From the NCBI GenBank assembly GCA_026874595.1, contig CM049308.1, positions 74,002,624 through 74,066,623 on the forward strand: a stretch of 64,000 nt of DNA, written 5' to 3'. The stretch is from Sipunculus nudus (lineage: Eukaryota > Annelida > Sipuncula > Golfingiida > Sipunculidae). Every line of letters starts with the position of its first letter. The stretch's first letter is position 1. The notes beneath the pieces were generated by a model that was not told the DNA's origin, ran no database searches, and was given only the letters and a program-made list of their open reading frames with translations. The position numbers and the translations under genes are program-made. Below, piece after piece: positions 12,741-23,973 of this stretch.

Positions 12741-13060
12741 CATTCTAAGGAATGCAAGCCTCTGCCATGAAGGGGGCCCTATTGAGGAATACTCCCAAAA
12801 CCATTTTTGAATTCACTAATTTCACCCATATTCCTCAAGTTCACTAATGTCTAAGGGACTTTACTTTTATGAATATTCCTTTATGACATTCCTGAATCCA
12901 GGTTATGTGCCCGATCAACACCAAAATCCAATCACAACTTCATTGGCCAGTTTAAAAAATGCCCTGAAAATTTCACAATATTCTGTTCATAATTGCTGGA
13001 GTAATATTGCAAACAAACACACAAACACACAAACTCCCAAGAACACAAAACTATCTGGCA
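12741..13060 (+). repeat. Dispersed repeat with GCATTCTAAGGAATGC head
   Basis: The head GCATTCTAAGGAATGC recurs at 39768. Later parts (GATCAACACCAAAATCCAATC, a TTCATAATTGC block and ACAAACACACAAACAC) match the copy at about 62662-63005. All three copies lie on the plus strand. The style, ending in a short (ACAA)n-like tail, fits a SINE or a 3'-truncated LINE, but no reverse transcriptase or tRNA head is visible. Confidence 0.6.
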
Positions 13061-14096
13061 GAAACATTAAATGTAAGAAGTGTTGTTGTGGTATATCTGT
13101 TTTGATCAAAGAGGAAATAATATTAGAAATGCATATCACAGTGACAAGATTTATTCCAAATAAATATTTGCTTGAGGAATAATAATTAAATAAATGCATC
13201 AGACCACCTTAAGTACTGCATATCTTTCTGTAATAATGCAACATGTACATTTTTTTCCACATTAATACATATTAGAACTAAAAGCAATATAAATTACCAG
13301 TGAGCAATAATTGAAAAGCAAATAAAGAATGTTATGCACAGAGACTTAAACATCTTGTGGTATAAATATACTTAATACATTCTTTAAACACATTTCCTCA
13401 ATTCACTCATCAATTTAAACAGAGAACATTTTCTGGTGAAGTGTAATAAAATCTGGATGCTTAAAAAAGTTGGAGGAATTTTTTTAACTCAATACTGAAT
13501 ATTAACTGCAGTGATTTAACAGACACAGAAATGTTATATGCTTGCTGTCAGAGACAATCGTGAATTTAAGTGAAATATTTGCATCAGTAGAATTTTGTAA
13601 TTGTTAGTGACATAAATTTCTGCCTTAACCCTCAAGTGATCATTTTTGTACAGCAAGCCATACCTGTGTATTTACTTAAGTGCAGCAATATTTTTTTCCA
13701 TCTGGAGCATACAATCTCCCTGCACTGAAACATAAATATCTCTGAAATATCTTGAATTAACTTTTCAGTTATCGATAAATTGAAAATGGAAGTATTTGAG
13801 TGACAACTCTGACCGTCAAACTAAGAGATATGTAATGAAAAATTAAAATTTCAACGGTCATTTTTTAGTTTGTCACATCATTCATATTAGGAGATACATT
13901 TAAACTGGCAGGTGAAAAGTATTACCATAGTAAAAATTCAATGAGAGCTGACAATTAATCCACAAAACTCCATAACAGAGCAAGCCATGAGCTTGTTTTT
14001 TCTACATCTAATAGGACATAATGAAAAACCATCTTAATGACACTGGACCCCTCAGGGGCAATATGAATAAAAGATAATTATATAATCCATGATCCT

Positions 14097-14102
14097 TTAT
14101 TT
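14097..14102 (-). terminator. ARMT1 polyadenylation signal
   Basis: TTTATT on the plus strand reads AATAAA on the minus strand, about 195 nt beyond the ARMT1 stop codon. It is the best canonical signal close to the gene end. Use of this site is inferred. Confidence 0.5.
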
Positions 14103-14294
14103 CAATATGAAATTAACTCACTTGCTGCTTACTTGACTTTACAGTAAGCTGAGTATTTTAACACCACTTCACTCAATGGTTAAATCACATGAATTATTTT
14201 TATACATAATTCAAGGCCTGATTTACTGTTTATCCGTATATCATAGATATTAAAAAAGTTAAATATAATACATATATATTTATAGTTCCCTGCT

Positions 14295-15059
14295 TTATGT
14301 TTTATGAGGAGAGTGTTGGATGACAGCAAAGTTTCCCGTCAGCATCCAGTTTTCTTCAACACTGGCTGCTCTTTCAGCCTGACCCTCTGCCAACCCACAG
14401 ACCAAATCACACTTAAGGGTACGCAGAGTACACAAGGGAGCAGGCTGAAACCCTCTCAGGGCCTCGATGAATGGATCAGTTGGCTTCCATGTTAAATCAC
14501 CCACCAGCTTCCTGTAATTCAAGTCCCCTTTAAAAAATATCAGTTCTGCTTTACTTAACTTTTCATATAATTCTGGTGCTGATTGTTTCATTTGAGCAAA
14601 ATCATGTGGCTGGGTCCAATATGGATGCTTGTGGATGACCCAACTGCCATCTTCCAGCCTTTGCTGCCATCTACTGGCAAGAGTCTGAACTATTTTATTA
14701 TCAAATGATTTAAGCTCATTCAGAGTCCAGCTAAAATCTTCTTCAGTAACATCTGATACAAACCAAGGTATATTCTTTATGTGAAAATTAACACATTTTA
14801 CTAATTTATTGCTAAGCACAAATTCTGCAAAACATAAATCCGTAAACAATTCAAACCCTGCATTATCCAAAACAATGTCCAGACAAACATTATCTGGATT
14901 AGATTTATTTGTCTGAGTCAGAATCTTCCATACAGGATCACTGTCATTATGAAGGATGAATGTCTGTAGTTTATCCAGCTGCTGCACCGGGTTTGTTTTC
15001 TGTGAATTTTCAGCACCAGATGATATGGATAAGTCACACTTGTTACCCCACAAGGATAC
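14295..15059 (-). CDS. ARMT1: ARMT1 coding exon 5
   Basis: 765 nt including the stop codon. It encodes the whole C-terminal metal-binding domain, from VSLWGNKCDLS to the terminus PHKT, and carries D251, N252, D289 and KGDLNYRK. Confidence 0.97.
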   Translation of the reverse strand, partial: VSLWGNKCDLSISSGAENSQKTNPVQQLDKLQTFILHNDSDPVWKILTQTNKSNPDNVCLDIVLDNAGFELFTDLCFAEFVLSNKLVKCVNFHIKNIPWFVSDVTEEDFSWTLNELKSFDNKIVQTLASRWQQRLEDGSWVIHKHPYWTQPHDFAQMKQSAPELYEKLSKAELIFFKGDLNYRKLVGDLTWKPTDPFIEALRGFQPAPLCTLRTLKCDLVCGLAEGQAERAASVEENWMLTGNFAVIQHSPHKT

Positions 15060-18000
15060 CTGCAAAAAATGCACTGAGTAGTTAATAAGTAATGCATTAA
15101 AATTAGCTCTAACAATTCAATTTAACAGAAAAATAATCTAAAGTTGCAATATTAGGGTTTTTTTCAATTATATTTTTTATACCCACACCAAAAGAGGTAA
15201 CTGCAGTTGTGTCAGTGTAGTTATGTATGCAGGTGTGAGTGTCTGTCCAGACAAATCAAAATCAATATATTTACCTTTCAATATTTTAATAAAAAGGTAA
15301 CCTCAAATATATCTCAGTCCAGAAGATGAAAAACATGTAAAACTGTAGTTCACTCTAAACTCCCGGCTGGCAGTAGTGGTCCACAGTCTATGACTGTCTT
15401 GTTGTCTATGTCAAGATAGAACAACAGATTTAATATTTTCAGTCCAGTCTCTGTTTATAATTAAAAAGACTAACAGTATACTTAGAGCATTCACTACGCT
15501 TCGGCCTTTTGAAATCAGTTCAGCAAAGTCAAAACAAAAGGCCTCACTCACACCTACTGGGGGGGGGGGGTCTTCCGTTGCTGGCCTAAAACACGGAACG
15601 GACCGGAACATGGAACGCGGTACAGGGGTGTAATTTATGGAATGGAACGAAACCCAGACATAAAAAGTGTCATAACATTCAAATGGGTGAATGTTTCATG
15701 ACATAATTTACAGTAATGAGCGTATTTCAACAAAGAGATTTGTAAAATTTTTATTTTAGCCCCTGTTCCGCATTCCGTGTTATAGGCCAGCAGCGGAAGA
15801 CCCCCTAGTAGTTGTGAGTGAGGCCTTTTGTTTTAACTTTGCCGAACTGATTTAAAAGGCCCAAGCCTAGTGAATGATACTTAGAGGAGTCTAATTTAAG
15901 CAGTGGAAACAAAATTGTTTCTGTGGGTAGCTTGCAAAATAGAGGTCAATGTAGCCTAATCCTCGTTTACAAAGATGTCATAAGCAAGTCCATGATTGCT
16001 GAGTTGAAAATTTCAAGGTAAAGTAGTTATGAATTGTGCCCTGCTAAAAGCTAGTGGCAAACCAGACAGATGATGAAAAAGGACCTCTCTATAGGGTTGC
16101 ATGAATGAAAGTCAACTGATCTAAAAAAATTATCACTGAGGATGGGGACATTATGGTGGCTGTCTTATTCTCTCTGAATGGTTACAGAGCATAAAGAATC
16201 TTTCTGTCTTTATACTACGTATATATATGGAATTATTTAATTAAAATTTAATTTCAAAATGCAAAAGGCAAAGTAGAGTGGAACTAATTAAGATTTTATA
16301 AGGATAAATATAACAGTGAATCAATCTGGATGTATGATCATACTGGTCTGTTTGTACATAGCTGCATGTTCAACACTGTTTAGTGCTGTCATTTAAAAGG
16401 AAAATTTAATACTACATTAAAGGCTAGTCCGATGTCAAGTAGGGGGTGTTCAAATATTATAGTGATTTAAGTAAAAAGCTAGTACTGGCAGATGTTACTA
16501 TTCTTAAGAGTGCACTCCCTTTTCTGATCCTTTCTTTTTATGAAGGATAAATTTGAATATATGCAAACAAACCTGTAAAAACTGAGTGAATGTCTCTCTC
16601 AATGCACCATGGTTTTCTGTCTGCATCCTGTCATTGGTAGTCTGCAGGTACTCTGATAACGTCAAGATTGCAGGCTGTGATGTCATTAAAGCATTCCTCT
16701 TCTGAATACCAAATGGGTCCAGGTGCTTCAAGCTGGTGCTATATTATCAAATTTATTTCAAATACTGTTAATAATATTCCTTAATAGACAGCCCAGACTG
16801 CATGAACAAAAAGACCCTAGAATGTGAAGGAACAATTTTTGTAATAAATTCCCTGAATTTTTTAGGGGTCTGAAAAACTGTTGTAAGTCTGGCACACCTA
16901 AATGCAAAAACAGATATGTCTCCCCCTGCTGACCCAGTCCCCTAATATGATGAAAAATATGCATTATCTAAAATATTATGGTGTTTAGAGAAATCCTATA
17001 TAGCCACTGAATTTACCTTGATATCATATCCAATGTCACCATTTTTTTAAACTCCTCTAAGATTTTGTTATTTTTAGAGAACTCTAAAATTTATAGGGGT
17101 GAAAATAATCCTAGCTCTCTGCACATTTTAGTCAAGGTTACCAGATTTTTAACTTGTCTGAGAATCTGGTGAAATAATTTGTGTGTCAAATTTAAGGAAA
17201 AAATCTGCAATACTTCCAAAAGTTATAGGTGTCACAATAATCCAACATTTCCAAAGATTTGATTTTAAAAATAAAAAACAAGGTCACAATTATCAAAACT
17301 TGTAAAAGAATTTAACAAAACCAACTTACATATAAAATTTGTAGAATTTAATTGCAGTGCTTCAAACCATATTGGGATCACAAGACCCTACATTTCTGAG
17401 ACTTAAACTTAAAGTTTAAGTAAACAGTCACCAGTTTTCAAACTTTTCTGAGAATTTGTGGAAACTACTTACAGTGTGTCAAATTTAATCAAAGAATCTG
17501 CAGTATTTAAAAAGTTAAGGGGATCACAATAATCCTACATTTCTGCAAGTTTGACCTTCTAGGTCAATCACCAGTTTTCAATCTTCTGTGGGAATTAAGT
17601 GAAAACAACTTGTGTGTCAAATTTTAGGGAAAAATCTGAAGTACTTTAAAAGTTATCACCTTTACATGAAATCCGAGAGCTGATTAACTATAATTCAACT
17701 GATTTGACCTTCATTATCCAGGGCATATGGGCATACTGCAATTTTACCATATCCACTGTCTGTTTGCTGGATTTATTTTTTAATTTTTCACCCTTGCCTT
17801 CATAGAGCGTAATATTTTTGCTAAATTACTATAATTGATAAATAACATAATGCATAACTGAAGTTTTTCTCTTTAGATTATCAAGACTTGCCCAGAAAAT
17901 TTACGAGTAAACCCAAGCGGGAATTTGTTTTTCATCAGTAACCTATCAACTACAGTTTGGTTATCGAATTTAGATTTATGAAACTCAAAGTATAATTTTA

Positions 18001-21000
18001 CAGATGTCTATGTGTAATCAATCATGAGAGCATGATGAGTCTCTGACAGACTACTTCTTTTGTCTATGAGCAGACTATTACCTTTTAAACGGCCAAGTGT
18101 TTTAAATTTACAGATTAAAATTAAGATTCATATTTTAAAAGAAACTTGTACTGACAAAGGAGATATTAATGTTAAAGTGAAAGAAGACATCAGCAACACA
18201 GAATGGTGAACTATGGGTTAACACGATCAGATGAATATCCTGCAGAGCATGATCCCTATTCATCTTTTAAATTTTTAACATTTTCTTTTTGGTCTGTGAC
18301 ACAATGGGAATACAATTAATAATAAATATTATTTTTAATATTTATTAATTATTATTATTATTTTTTATTATAATAATTTACTATTAGTTATTTTTATCAT
18401 AACAATAATTCGTTTTTATTGTGATCATCATCATTATTATAATCATTTTTATCATAATTAATTATCATTATAATTATCAATAATAATAAAAATAATCATT
18501 ATTATTATTATCATCATCTTTTAATCTAAATAACAAACAAATAATAAATCTGGTTATTTTGTGTGCTGAACTACTTTTATAAAATCAGAATACCTGAGTT
18601 GAATACACTGTTTTATCCTCCTGTAGAAGTAACACTCTGTATACAGCCAAGCACTCTGGAACCAGCTTGAGGGTTTGTTTCCCTGTACAGCTCTGTCTTC
18701 CTCCAGGAATTTATTCCAGGCTTGCACATCCTCAAGATCATCACACAAGTCAACCAATGGCTTGTCTGTTTGCAATTCACTGCGGAGTTTGGACAATCGA
18801 CCAACAATTTCTTTCAGCTGATCTAAGCCCTCCTGGTAAAAAAATATGAATTTATCATCATAAAACTTCAAATTAATGCTATAAACTTTATCTTGAACTG
18901 CCTGCAATATGGAAAGTCAATCATTTTAATTTAAAGGTTGCCTAAGAACATTCTCCCTTGAAGTTCTATCAATATTATGATTATAAAATATGTAAAGTCT
19001 TTTAATTTCAACAGATACTTTCATAATTGATTTAATTTAATTTAATTTAAACTCAATTCCTATACATGTAATGTAAATGCTGGCTTTTATTTTGAAGACA
19101 ACAGCTCACTTAATTTTTATTATATAATATTGCATCAAACATGGATTAAAAAGAAGATTAAAAACATGATGATATGTCAAAGATTTGTGACATGTTGCTT
19201 GTCACTGGAACATAAAAAGTGGGTGTGGTACCACCGTACCAATGTGTCATTTCTGAGTGAGCTATTTTCACATGCATGTTTTTTTTGTTTATGTCATGTT
19301 ACGCTCCCGAGGCAGCGGAAATCTTGCGCTTCTAAAGAGGCTACTGATTCTTCCGCTGCCTGCTTTGACTGTTTATGATGCACTTAAACACCAGGTGGCC
19401 TGTCTGCTGAAAAAAATTGCTGATGAGTCTAGCAGCCAACCAAATACTAGTCAACAAACACTCGACAGGCATCAGGCTCCGCCCAGAAACCACTTGTGGG
19501 ACCATTCTCTCTGAGCCTGTGGCCTGTTCAAACAGTTGCCGGGGCGACGAGCTGTCACTCAAAACAAAATGAACAACATTAGCTCTGTGTATTCCTCACT
19601 TGGCTGGTAAACCATTTTGTCTTCCAGCACAGGGTCTCATCTGATTGGACCAAAATGCAGTGCTCCCCTCTGGTGTAGAGATTCAGGATACGAGGTCATA
19701 ACAAACAGCGCTTACGATACAGGTTGTAGGCCTATAGGTAAAGCGCTGAGAAAAGAGGGTAGTCATGTTTGCATGTGCCTTCATTGTTGTTCCCAATGAA
19801 AAGCCCTTTATATAATTTATATATTGAGAGAACACCTGGAATGTGCACAAAACATCCCTCTTTGTAAAAATGTGATTGATTCTACATAATAAAAAGCTGA
19901 CGTATCAGAGTAGCCCAAGTATAAAAGTTCAATGGTCCATGGTATACATAAAAAGACAAGTCACAAATATAATACATTCACTTTTGATTGTCAAGGCCTG
20001 CCAACACTGGCATGATGTGCAGGTTTACAGACATCAGCTGCATAGTGGATCTGGGGATAAAGAAGAGTGTTGTTAAAAGCGCTGAAAAGCATGGGGGAGA
20101 GTGCTTTTGTTTGGATAAATGAGCCTTTGGATAGAAATCGACATAAATGAATTGATGAAGCTTGTCAAAAATAAACTTTGACAGCAGCTAACTTTGTTAG
20201 GTTTAACATTATTCTTATCAATTTAACATTTAAAAAACATTGAAACTATTGCTAATTTGCCCTGGAAATCAGAATTTAATGAATTGTTGAATATTTTTTT
20301 CATTGTTTGGATTTCCGATAAATGGTCAACATTTTGGTTCTTAGTTTTCAATTTGGGATAAACAATTTTTTAAATAACTGGTGTTCTGATGATGCAATAC
20401 TATTAAATAAAATAGATTGGCCATTTTACTACTGTGTAAACTGTCAAACTTAATCTGTGTGCCATGCACATAATTATGTAGGTTTTTTTTATCACATTAA
20501 CCAGCTCTAGTATGAACAAGGGTACTGTAAGCTTAAGGGTGCATAATACACCTATTATGTATCTTGTGAATTCTGACCTCATTTAATATATATGAGTCTT
20601 GCCCAGAATTTAATATAGGTGAGAAACTCTATTGGTTAATCTTTACAATAAGTTTGGTGAAAATCGTTCAGAGTCATCAAGTCATCTCAAGACTACCAAA
20701 GTTTTGTAACCTCTGACCTTATTAAATATGCCTAGATTTTGCCCTGGTTCAATCTTAGGCAAGATAATATATTGATTAATATTTCTGCTAGTTTTCACCA
20801 AAATCCATAAAAGCTCTGGTAAGATTTTCCACTATATAATTAAAAGATGGTCCATTGGACAGACTGACAGACAGACTGTGGGTATACTACAGTACAACCC
20901 CTCTATGACGAACATGTAAAACCTATTGCTGTGAATCAATATCCCCATCTTAACCTATGTAAACAAACTGCAAAGGGAAGTTTAACAGTTAGATCAATTG

Positions 21001-22375
21001 AAGCCTGTCCCAATCCAGCCCAAATAAGTTAATGTTTTCAGTTTTGTACCCAATAACTCAACCACATTTTATCATTACAAACCAAAAATGTCATTAGCAG
21101 GGGCAACATTTTTACAGCAAGACAAAGCACACTAACTTAGATGGCTCTAGATAAATTTAACTAGGTGTCATTAAAGTTTGTTGAAAGAATAATGGCATTT
21201 AGGTAGAGTGGCAATATACCTGTCCATATTTTGCCCCTATGTCCCCCTTCATTCGGTGAACAGTATCCACTACTTTGGTTAGTATGACTGGTAGACGATC
21301 CTTCACTGTTGGGTAAGCAAAGTCTCTGAAATACATAAAACAGCTCAAGACAAAGTCTCTGAAATACATAAAACAGCTCAAGATAATGATGCAATCACTG
21401 ATATATACAGAAAAATTTGTTAACTTATAAAGTCAATCATTAAAATACATACTTTCATTGCAACAAGCGAATTTGTGGAATTTATGTCCCCCACTTTTTC
21501 CCCTTGTTGTCCTTCATGCTCATCCTATCAATGTGTTTTATTTTTTTATTTTCTCCACATATCATAATTTTGGTTGTGAAATATGACCAAAATTTGATAA
21601 TTTTGTTTTGGAGCTGGTGAGAAAAAATTTTCAGACAGACACTGAATATGTTTTAGTTTTATTTTCCCTTGCAGATGTCTCCACATAGTGCCTGTGTTAG
21701 GTTTTTCATTGTCTCCTGAAGATGTCTCCACATGTCATAAATTTTGTTGTGAATTGGGTACAAAAGGAAAATTTTTTGTCTGTTTTGGAGCTGGTGATTA
21801 TAAATTTTCAGACAGACACTCCAAAACCAATCCAAACCAAGGTATGCATGTGAGCAATCACTGTGCCAAATCTGAATGAAATCAGATAATATTTAGGAAA
21901 GTTATCACAAGGAAACAAAAACTGACAGACCAACGTACAGAGCCAGAGGGACAAACATACCCAAATCAATGTCTTCCGTTCTGTATAAGTAGGGGACGAT
22001 TAAATGTACCCCTAAGAATATACCCCTATATAGACATTTGGCTCTTCCATCAGGAAATCCAATCAGCATGTTAGAGAACTTTGGAAGGGGGGGAGGCAGT
22101 TGGGCTCCAGGCGTGTGACAGGTTCGGAGGAAGTAAAACAATGGCGAAGCTCGTAGCCAGCATTCCTCTCTTTCTTTCCTAGGGTGCTTCCCTAAGACTG
22201 GCAGGACACAAGCATTTGGTATTTCAAACTTGGACAGACCTTTTGGCCATTTTGGTGGAATTAAAACTTAGTTTAATTTAAATATCATGTTGTTGCCGCA
22301 TTATATTTGGGGTACAATGATGTAGATATTAGTTTCAAAAAGAAAGCATAACCTTGCATGCTTTTATCTATTTTA

Positions 22376-22428
<53 letters not shown>

Positions 22429-22635
22429 CATTTATCAGTTTACTGTATTAATAATACCACTTTACCAGTGGGCTCTAGGTTTCAGTTTCATCAGTTCATC
22501 ATTATGATCACCTAGCATGCAGCCGCTCATCGGCCATTAACATGACATGAATTCAGTATTTAAAATCAAACAAACATAACATTTATACCCCGTGTACTTT
22601 GCTGACAATGGTCGTGGCAGCCCAGAAGAGGCCAT
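14295..22635 (-). CDS. ARMT1: Damage-control phosphatase ARMT1 (DUF89)
   Basis: This is a complete gene of five coding exons encoding 440 residues, close to the 441 of human ARMT1. Exons are 22635-22589, 21325-21220, 18832-18594, 16738-16573 and 15059-14295, and reading phase is preserved at each junction. The family is a metal-dependent phosphatase of DUF89 that acts on phosphorylated metabolites such as fructose 1-phosphate. It has also been reported as a carboxyl methyltransferase acting on PCNA. Visible hallmarks are an N-terminal helical region (FAYPTVKDRLP), GNKCDLS near residue 191, the metal-site pair D251-N252 in DNAGFE, D289 in WFVSD, and KGDLNYRK at 363-370, followed by PAPLCTLRTLK. 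All expected catalytic residues are present, so it should be active and cytosolic or nuclear. It lies head to head with NAA80. A 33-bp duplication repeats the acceptor of exon 2. Confidence 0.96.
15467..15892. mobile_element. Foldback or MITE-like element with long inverted repeats
   Basis: Two arms of about 140 bp are inverted copies of each other. Left arm (about 15467-15612) and right arm (about 15752-15892) share, after reverse complementing one, CTTAGAG or CTAAGTAT words, CATTCACTA, GGCCTTTT, AAATCAGTTC, GCAAAGT, AAAACAAAAGGCCTCACTCA, GGGGGTCTTCCG and AACACGGAA. The central 140 bp is unrelated and non-coding. It lies in ARMT1 intron 4 (15060-16572). Exact ends and target-site duplication are unclear; both arms begin near AGACT. 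Confidence 0.85.
16573..16738 (-). CDS. ARMT1: ARMT1 coding exon 4
   Basis: 166 nt, from TSLKHLDPFGIQKRNAL to ETFTQFLQ. The acceptor is ATATAG and the donor GTTTGT. This is the least conserved exon, corresponding to the linker before the catalytic fold. Phase fits both neighbours. Confidence 0.9.
17028..17690. repeat. Diverged tandem array in ARMT1 intron 3
   Basis: Three to four units of about 150-200 bp share GTCACCAGTTTTCAA or a decayed version, then TCTGAGAATxTGTGGAA, GTGTGTCAAATTTAAxxxAA, ATCTGxAGTACTT and AAAAGTTAxxGGTxTCACAATAATCC. One unit contains TTTGACCTTCTAGGTCAA, a palindrome. The array is old and non-coding. Confidence 0.7.
18310..18515. repeat. ATT/AAT-rich low-complexity region
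   Basis: Dense TTATTATTA and AATAATAA words in both orientations make long imperfect palindromes. No coding potential. Confidence 0.8.
18594..18832 (-). CDS. ARMT1: ARMT1 coding exon 3
   Basis: 239 nt, from EGLDQLKEIVGRLSKLR through ELQTDKPL and WNKFLEE to YRRIKQCIQL. It ends with a split serine codon at donor GTATTC. The LRxELQTDKP and WxYTECYxYRRI segments are characteristic of ARMT1. Confidence 0.93.
18833..21219. other. ARMT1 intron 2 content
   Basis: It contains an 11-bp inverted repeat (AGGCAGCGGAA at about 19309 and TTCCGCTGCCT at about 19351) within a GC-richer segment. An old dispersed repeat lies at about 20540-20890. An 85-codon open frame at 19257-19514 has no recognisable domain and I do not call it a gene. 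Nothing else stands out. Confidence 0.5.
20540..20890. repeat. Old dispersed repeat ending in GACAGACAGAC
   Basis: Two related halves each carry TCTGACCT(C/T)ATTxAATAT followed by an AGTCTTGCCC or AGATTTTGCCC block and a TTTGGTGAAAA- or TTTTCACCAAAA-like word. The element ends in GACAGACTGACAGACAGAC. Such tails are typical of degenerate non-LTR or SINE-like repeats in molluscs. No coding potential remains. Confidence 0.55.
21220..21325 (-). CDS. ARMT1: ARMT1 coding exon 2
   Basis: 106 nt, encoding DFAYPTVKDRLPVILTKVV and continuing to GAKYGQ. The acceptor TATTTCAG is followed by AGACTTTG, and the donor is GTATAT. An identical acceptor 33 nt upstream would add 11 in-frame codons. Confidence 0.92.
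21321..21386. repeat. 33-bp perfect tandem duplication over a splice acceptor
   Basis: The unit starting AAAGTCTCTGAAATACATAA occurs twice in a row, differing only at the last base. On the minus strand each copy contains TATTTCAG|AGACTTT, so the 3' splice site of ARMT1 exon 2 is present in duplicate. Confidence 0.95.
21550..21960. repeat. Diverged direct repeat, 174-bp period, with SINE-like tail
   Basis: CTCCACATATCATAA at about 21554 and CTCCACATGTCATAA at about 21728 start two copies. Each continues with GTTGTGAA, TTTTGTTTTGGAGCTGGTGA or close variants, and TTTTCAGACAGACACT. After the second copy comes ATCTGAATGAAATCAGATAA, GAAAGTTATCACA and a GACAGACCAACG-type tail. Confidence 0.65.
22377..22425. 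repeat. (TA)n microsatellite
   Basis: Uninterrupted alternating TA of about 49 bp in ARMT1 intron 1. Confidence 0.95.
22589..22635 (-). CDS. ARMT1: ARMT1 coding exon 1
   Basis: ATG at 22635, 47 nt, peptide MASSGLPRPLSAKYT plus a split glycine codon; donor GTATAA. This ATG gives an N-terminus of the expected short length before the conserved FAYPTVKDR segment, which is why it was chosen. Confidence 0.85.
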
Positions 22636-23703
22636 TGTTTCTTAGCTCGTGAATAGCAAGTGTCGGCACCGGCTTCTGAATTCTGTGTGGCAAGGGTACG
22701 GCCTCTCAGAACTGTAAATTACGATCTGATAGAACTCGTACTACAGTGAATTCGTACCTTGCTAAAAGAGGATACTATAATTTACACATTTTGACATTCT
22801 GTTGTTTTATTTTAAGGTTGAACACTTTTTATCTAAAAGAGTATTTTCGATTATAAAGCGATCGTACGACTTAACTCTTCAGTGTGAACTTAGATTGGTG
22901 CCCCTTTCAGGTATTTTCGTAAATATTTATATCCATATACTAATATAAATAACATATATACTATGAGCATAGCCACGTGTACACAAAAAATATTGTATAA
23001 ATTATTCAAAACTTACACATGTCGTTTATTGACAACACATGCATACAGAGATAATGTGATTATATATAATTTTCTTTTAATACATATATACATAAATGTT
23101 TTATTCATAAGATCATCAAATGTTTACCTGTTAATTCTATGAGCCTAAGTCTTACAACCCTCTGTTAAAATTATGAGATATTATACTACTCTTTTATGTT
23201 ATAAAATATTAAACATTTTCATTTGTTAATATTTGAGATCATTTATGACCCCAGGATGGGATAGCTAGGTACGAAATCAATAAGCTATGGGGTTTTGTGT
23301 TACGAAATAACAGGATGATTTCAATATGTGCGGAGTGTTTGTGAAGGTTTGGCTAATTTCAGTACAACTATATGACCCGAATAGAAGTGAATGCGATATT
23401 TTTTGACAGGTGATGGGGTCTGAGCTCGAGATGAATGAATTGATTTGGGTTGATTGTAAAGCATGTTTCAATTTACATACTATTTCCATTGATTCTTATT
23501 AGCCACTTAGTAATCGATATAATCTTCACCTATGTTTGGAGAATATAAGGAAGACGTGCACCAAATGCAGAAGTTTCTGCTCTATTGGAAAGGTGATCCA
23601 ACTGATTCTTCGAGGAGCTGACGCGCAGTGTCAAGGTGTAGGTGTCGGGCCCTTTTTTTGGTCCTGCAAAAAGTACAGGACTGGTATCTGTCACCGCCTG
23701 ACA
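22636..23703. promoter_or_regulatory. Head-to-head intergenic region between ARMT1 and NAA80
   Basis: The start codons of ARMT1 (minus) and NAA80 (plus) face away from each other with 1,068 bp between them. The sequence next to the ARMT1 start is richer in GC and CpG than the middle. No TATA box at a convincing distance is seen. A shared or bidirectional promoter region is an inference from geometry only. No additional gene is visible. Confidence 0.5.
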
Positions 23704-23795
23704 ATGGAGAGTGTAGCGCTTCATGATCACAGAGACCTGGTCACTCAGTGTGCAGAAGTAATGAATGAAGAATGGCCACGAAGTCTCTCTGCTCG
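23704..23795 (+). CDS. NAA80: NAA80 coding exon 1
   Basis: 92 nt: MESVALHDHRDLVTQCAEVM, then NEEWPRSLSA and a split arginine codon; donor CG|GTAGGC. Read through the donor it would stop at once at TAG, supporting splicing here. Confidence 0.9.
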
Positions 23796-23941
23796 GTAGG
23801 CTGATGGGAACTCGCGCGTTACTTTGCATGCACCTTGCGATGATGGCATAGTCACGATTACATCATCAGTATGCCTTGAATGTTACCTGTTACGTGATCC
23901 AGTCTTTATCCGTTGTTCATGTGGTTTGTGACATGGGACGA

Positions 23942-23973
<32 letters not shown>

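Larger units (their letters stand above)
12462..14294. other. Intergenic region 3' of ARMT1
   Basis: It holds a 9-bp inverted repeat (AGAGGCCGA and TCGGCCTCT, about 12520-12554), a compound (CA)n/(CT)n/(TA)n tract at about 12600-12640, a dispersed repeat at about 12741-13060 and the ARMT1 3' untranslated region. I see no conserved exon between 13,060 and 14,294. Confidence 0.55.
16739..18593. other. ARMT1 intron 3 content
   Basis: This intron holds a diverged tandem array (about 17028-17690) and an AT-rich ATT/AAT simple-sequence region (about 18310-18515). Between them I see AT-rich sequence without further coding signal. Confidence 0.6.
21326..22588. other. ARMT1 intron 1 content
   Basis: The intron contains the 33-bp duplication, a diverged 174-bp direct repeat with a dispersed-repeat tail (about 21550-21960) and a (TA)n microsatellite at about 22377-22425. 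No additional exon was recognised. Confidence 0.6.

Noticed and set aside
19257-19514. 85-codon frame in ARMT1 intron 2 (LPLPALTVYDALKHQVAC segment)
   Set aside because: Composition looks coding-like but no family is recognised, there are no matching splice signals in phase, and it contains a hairpin-forming inverted repeat.
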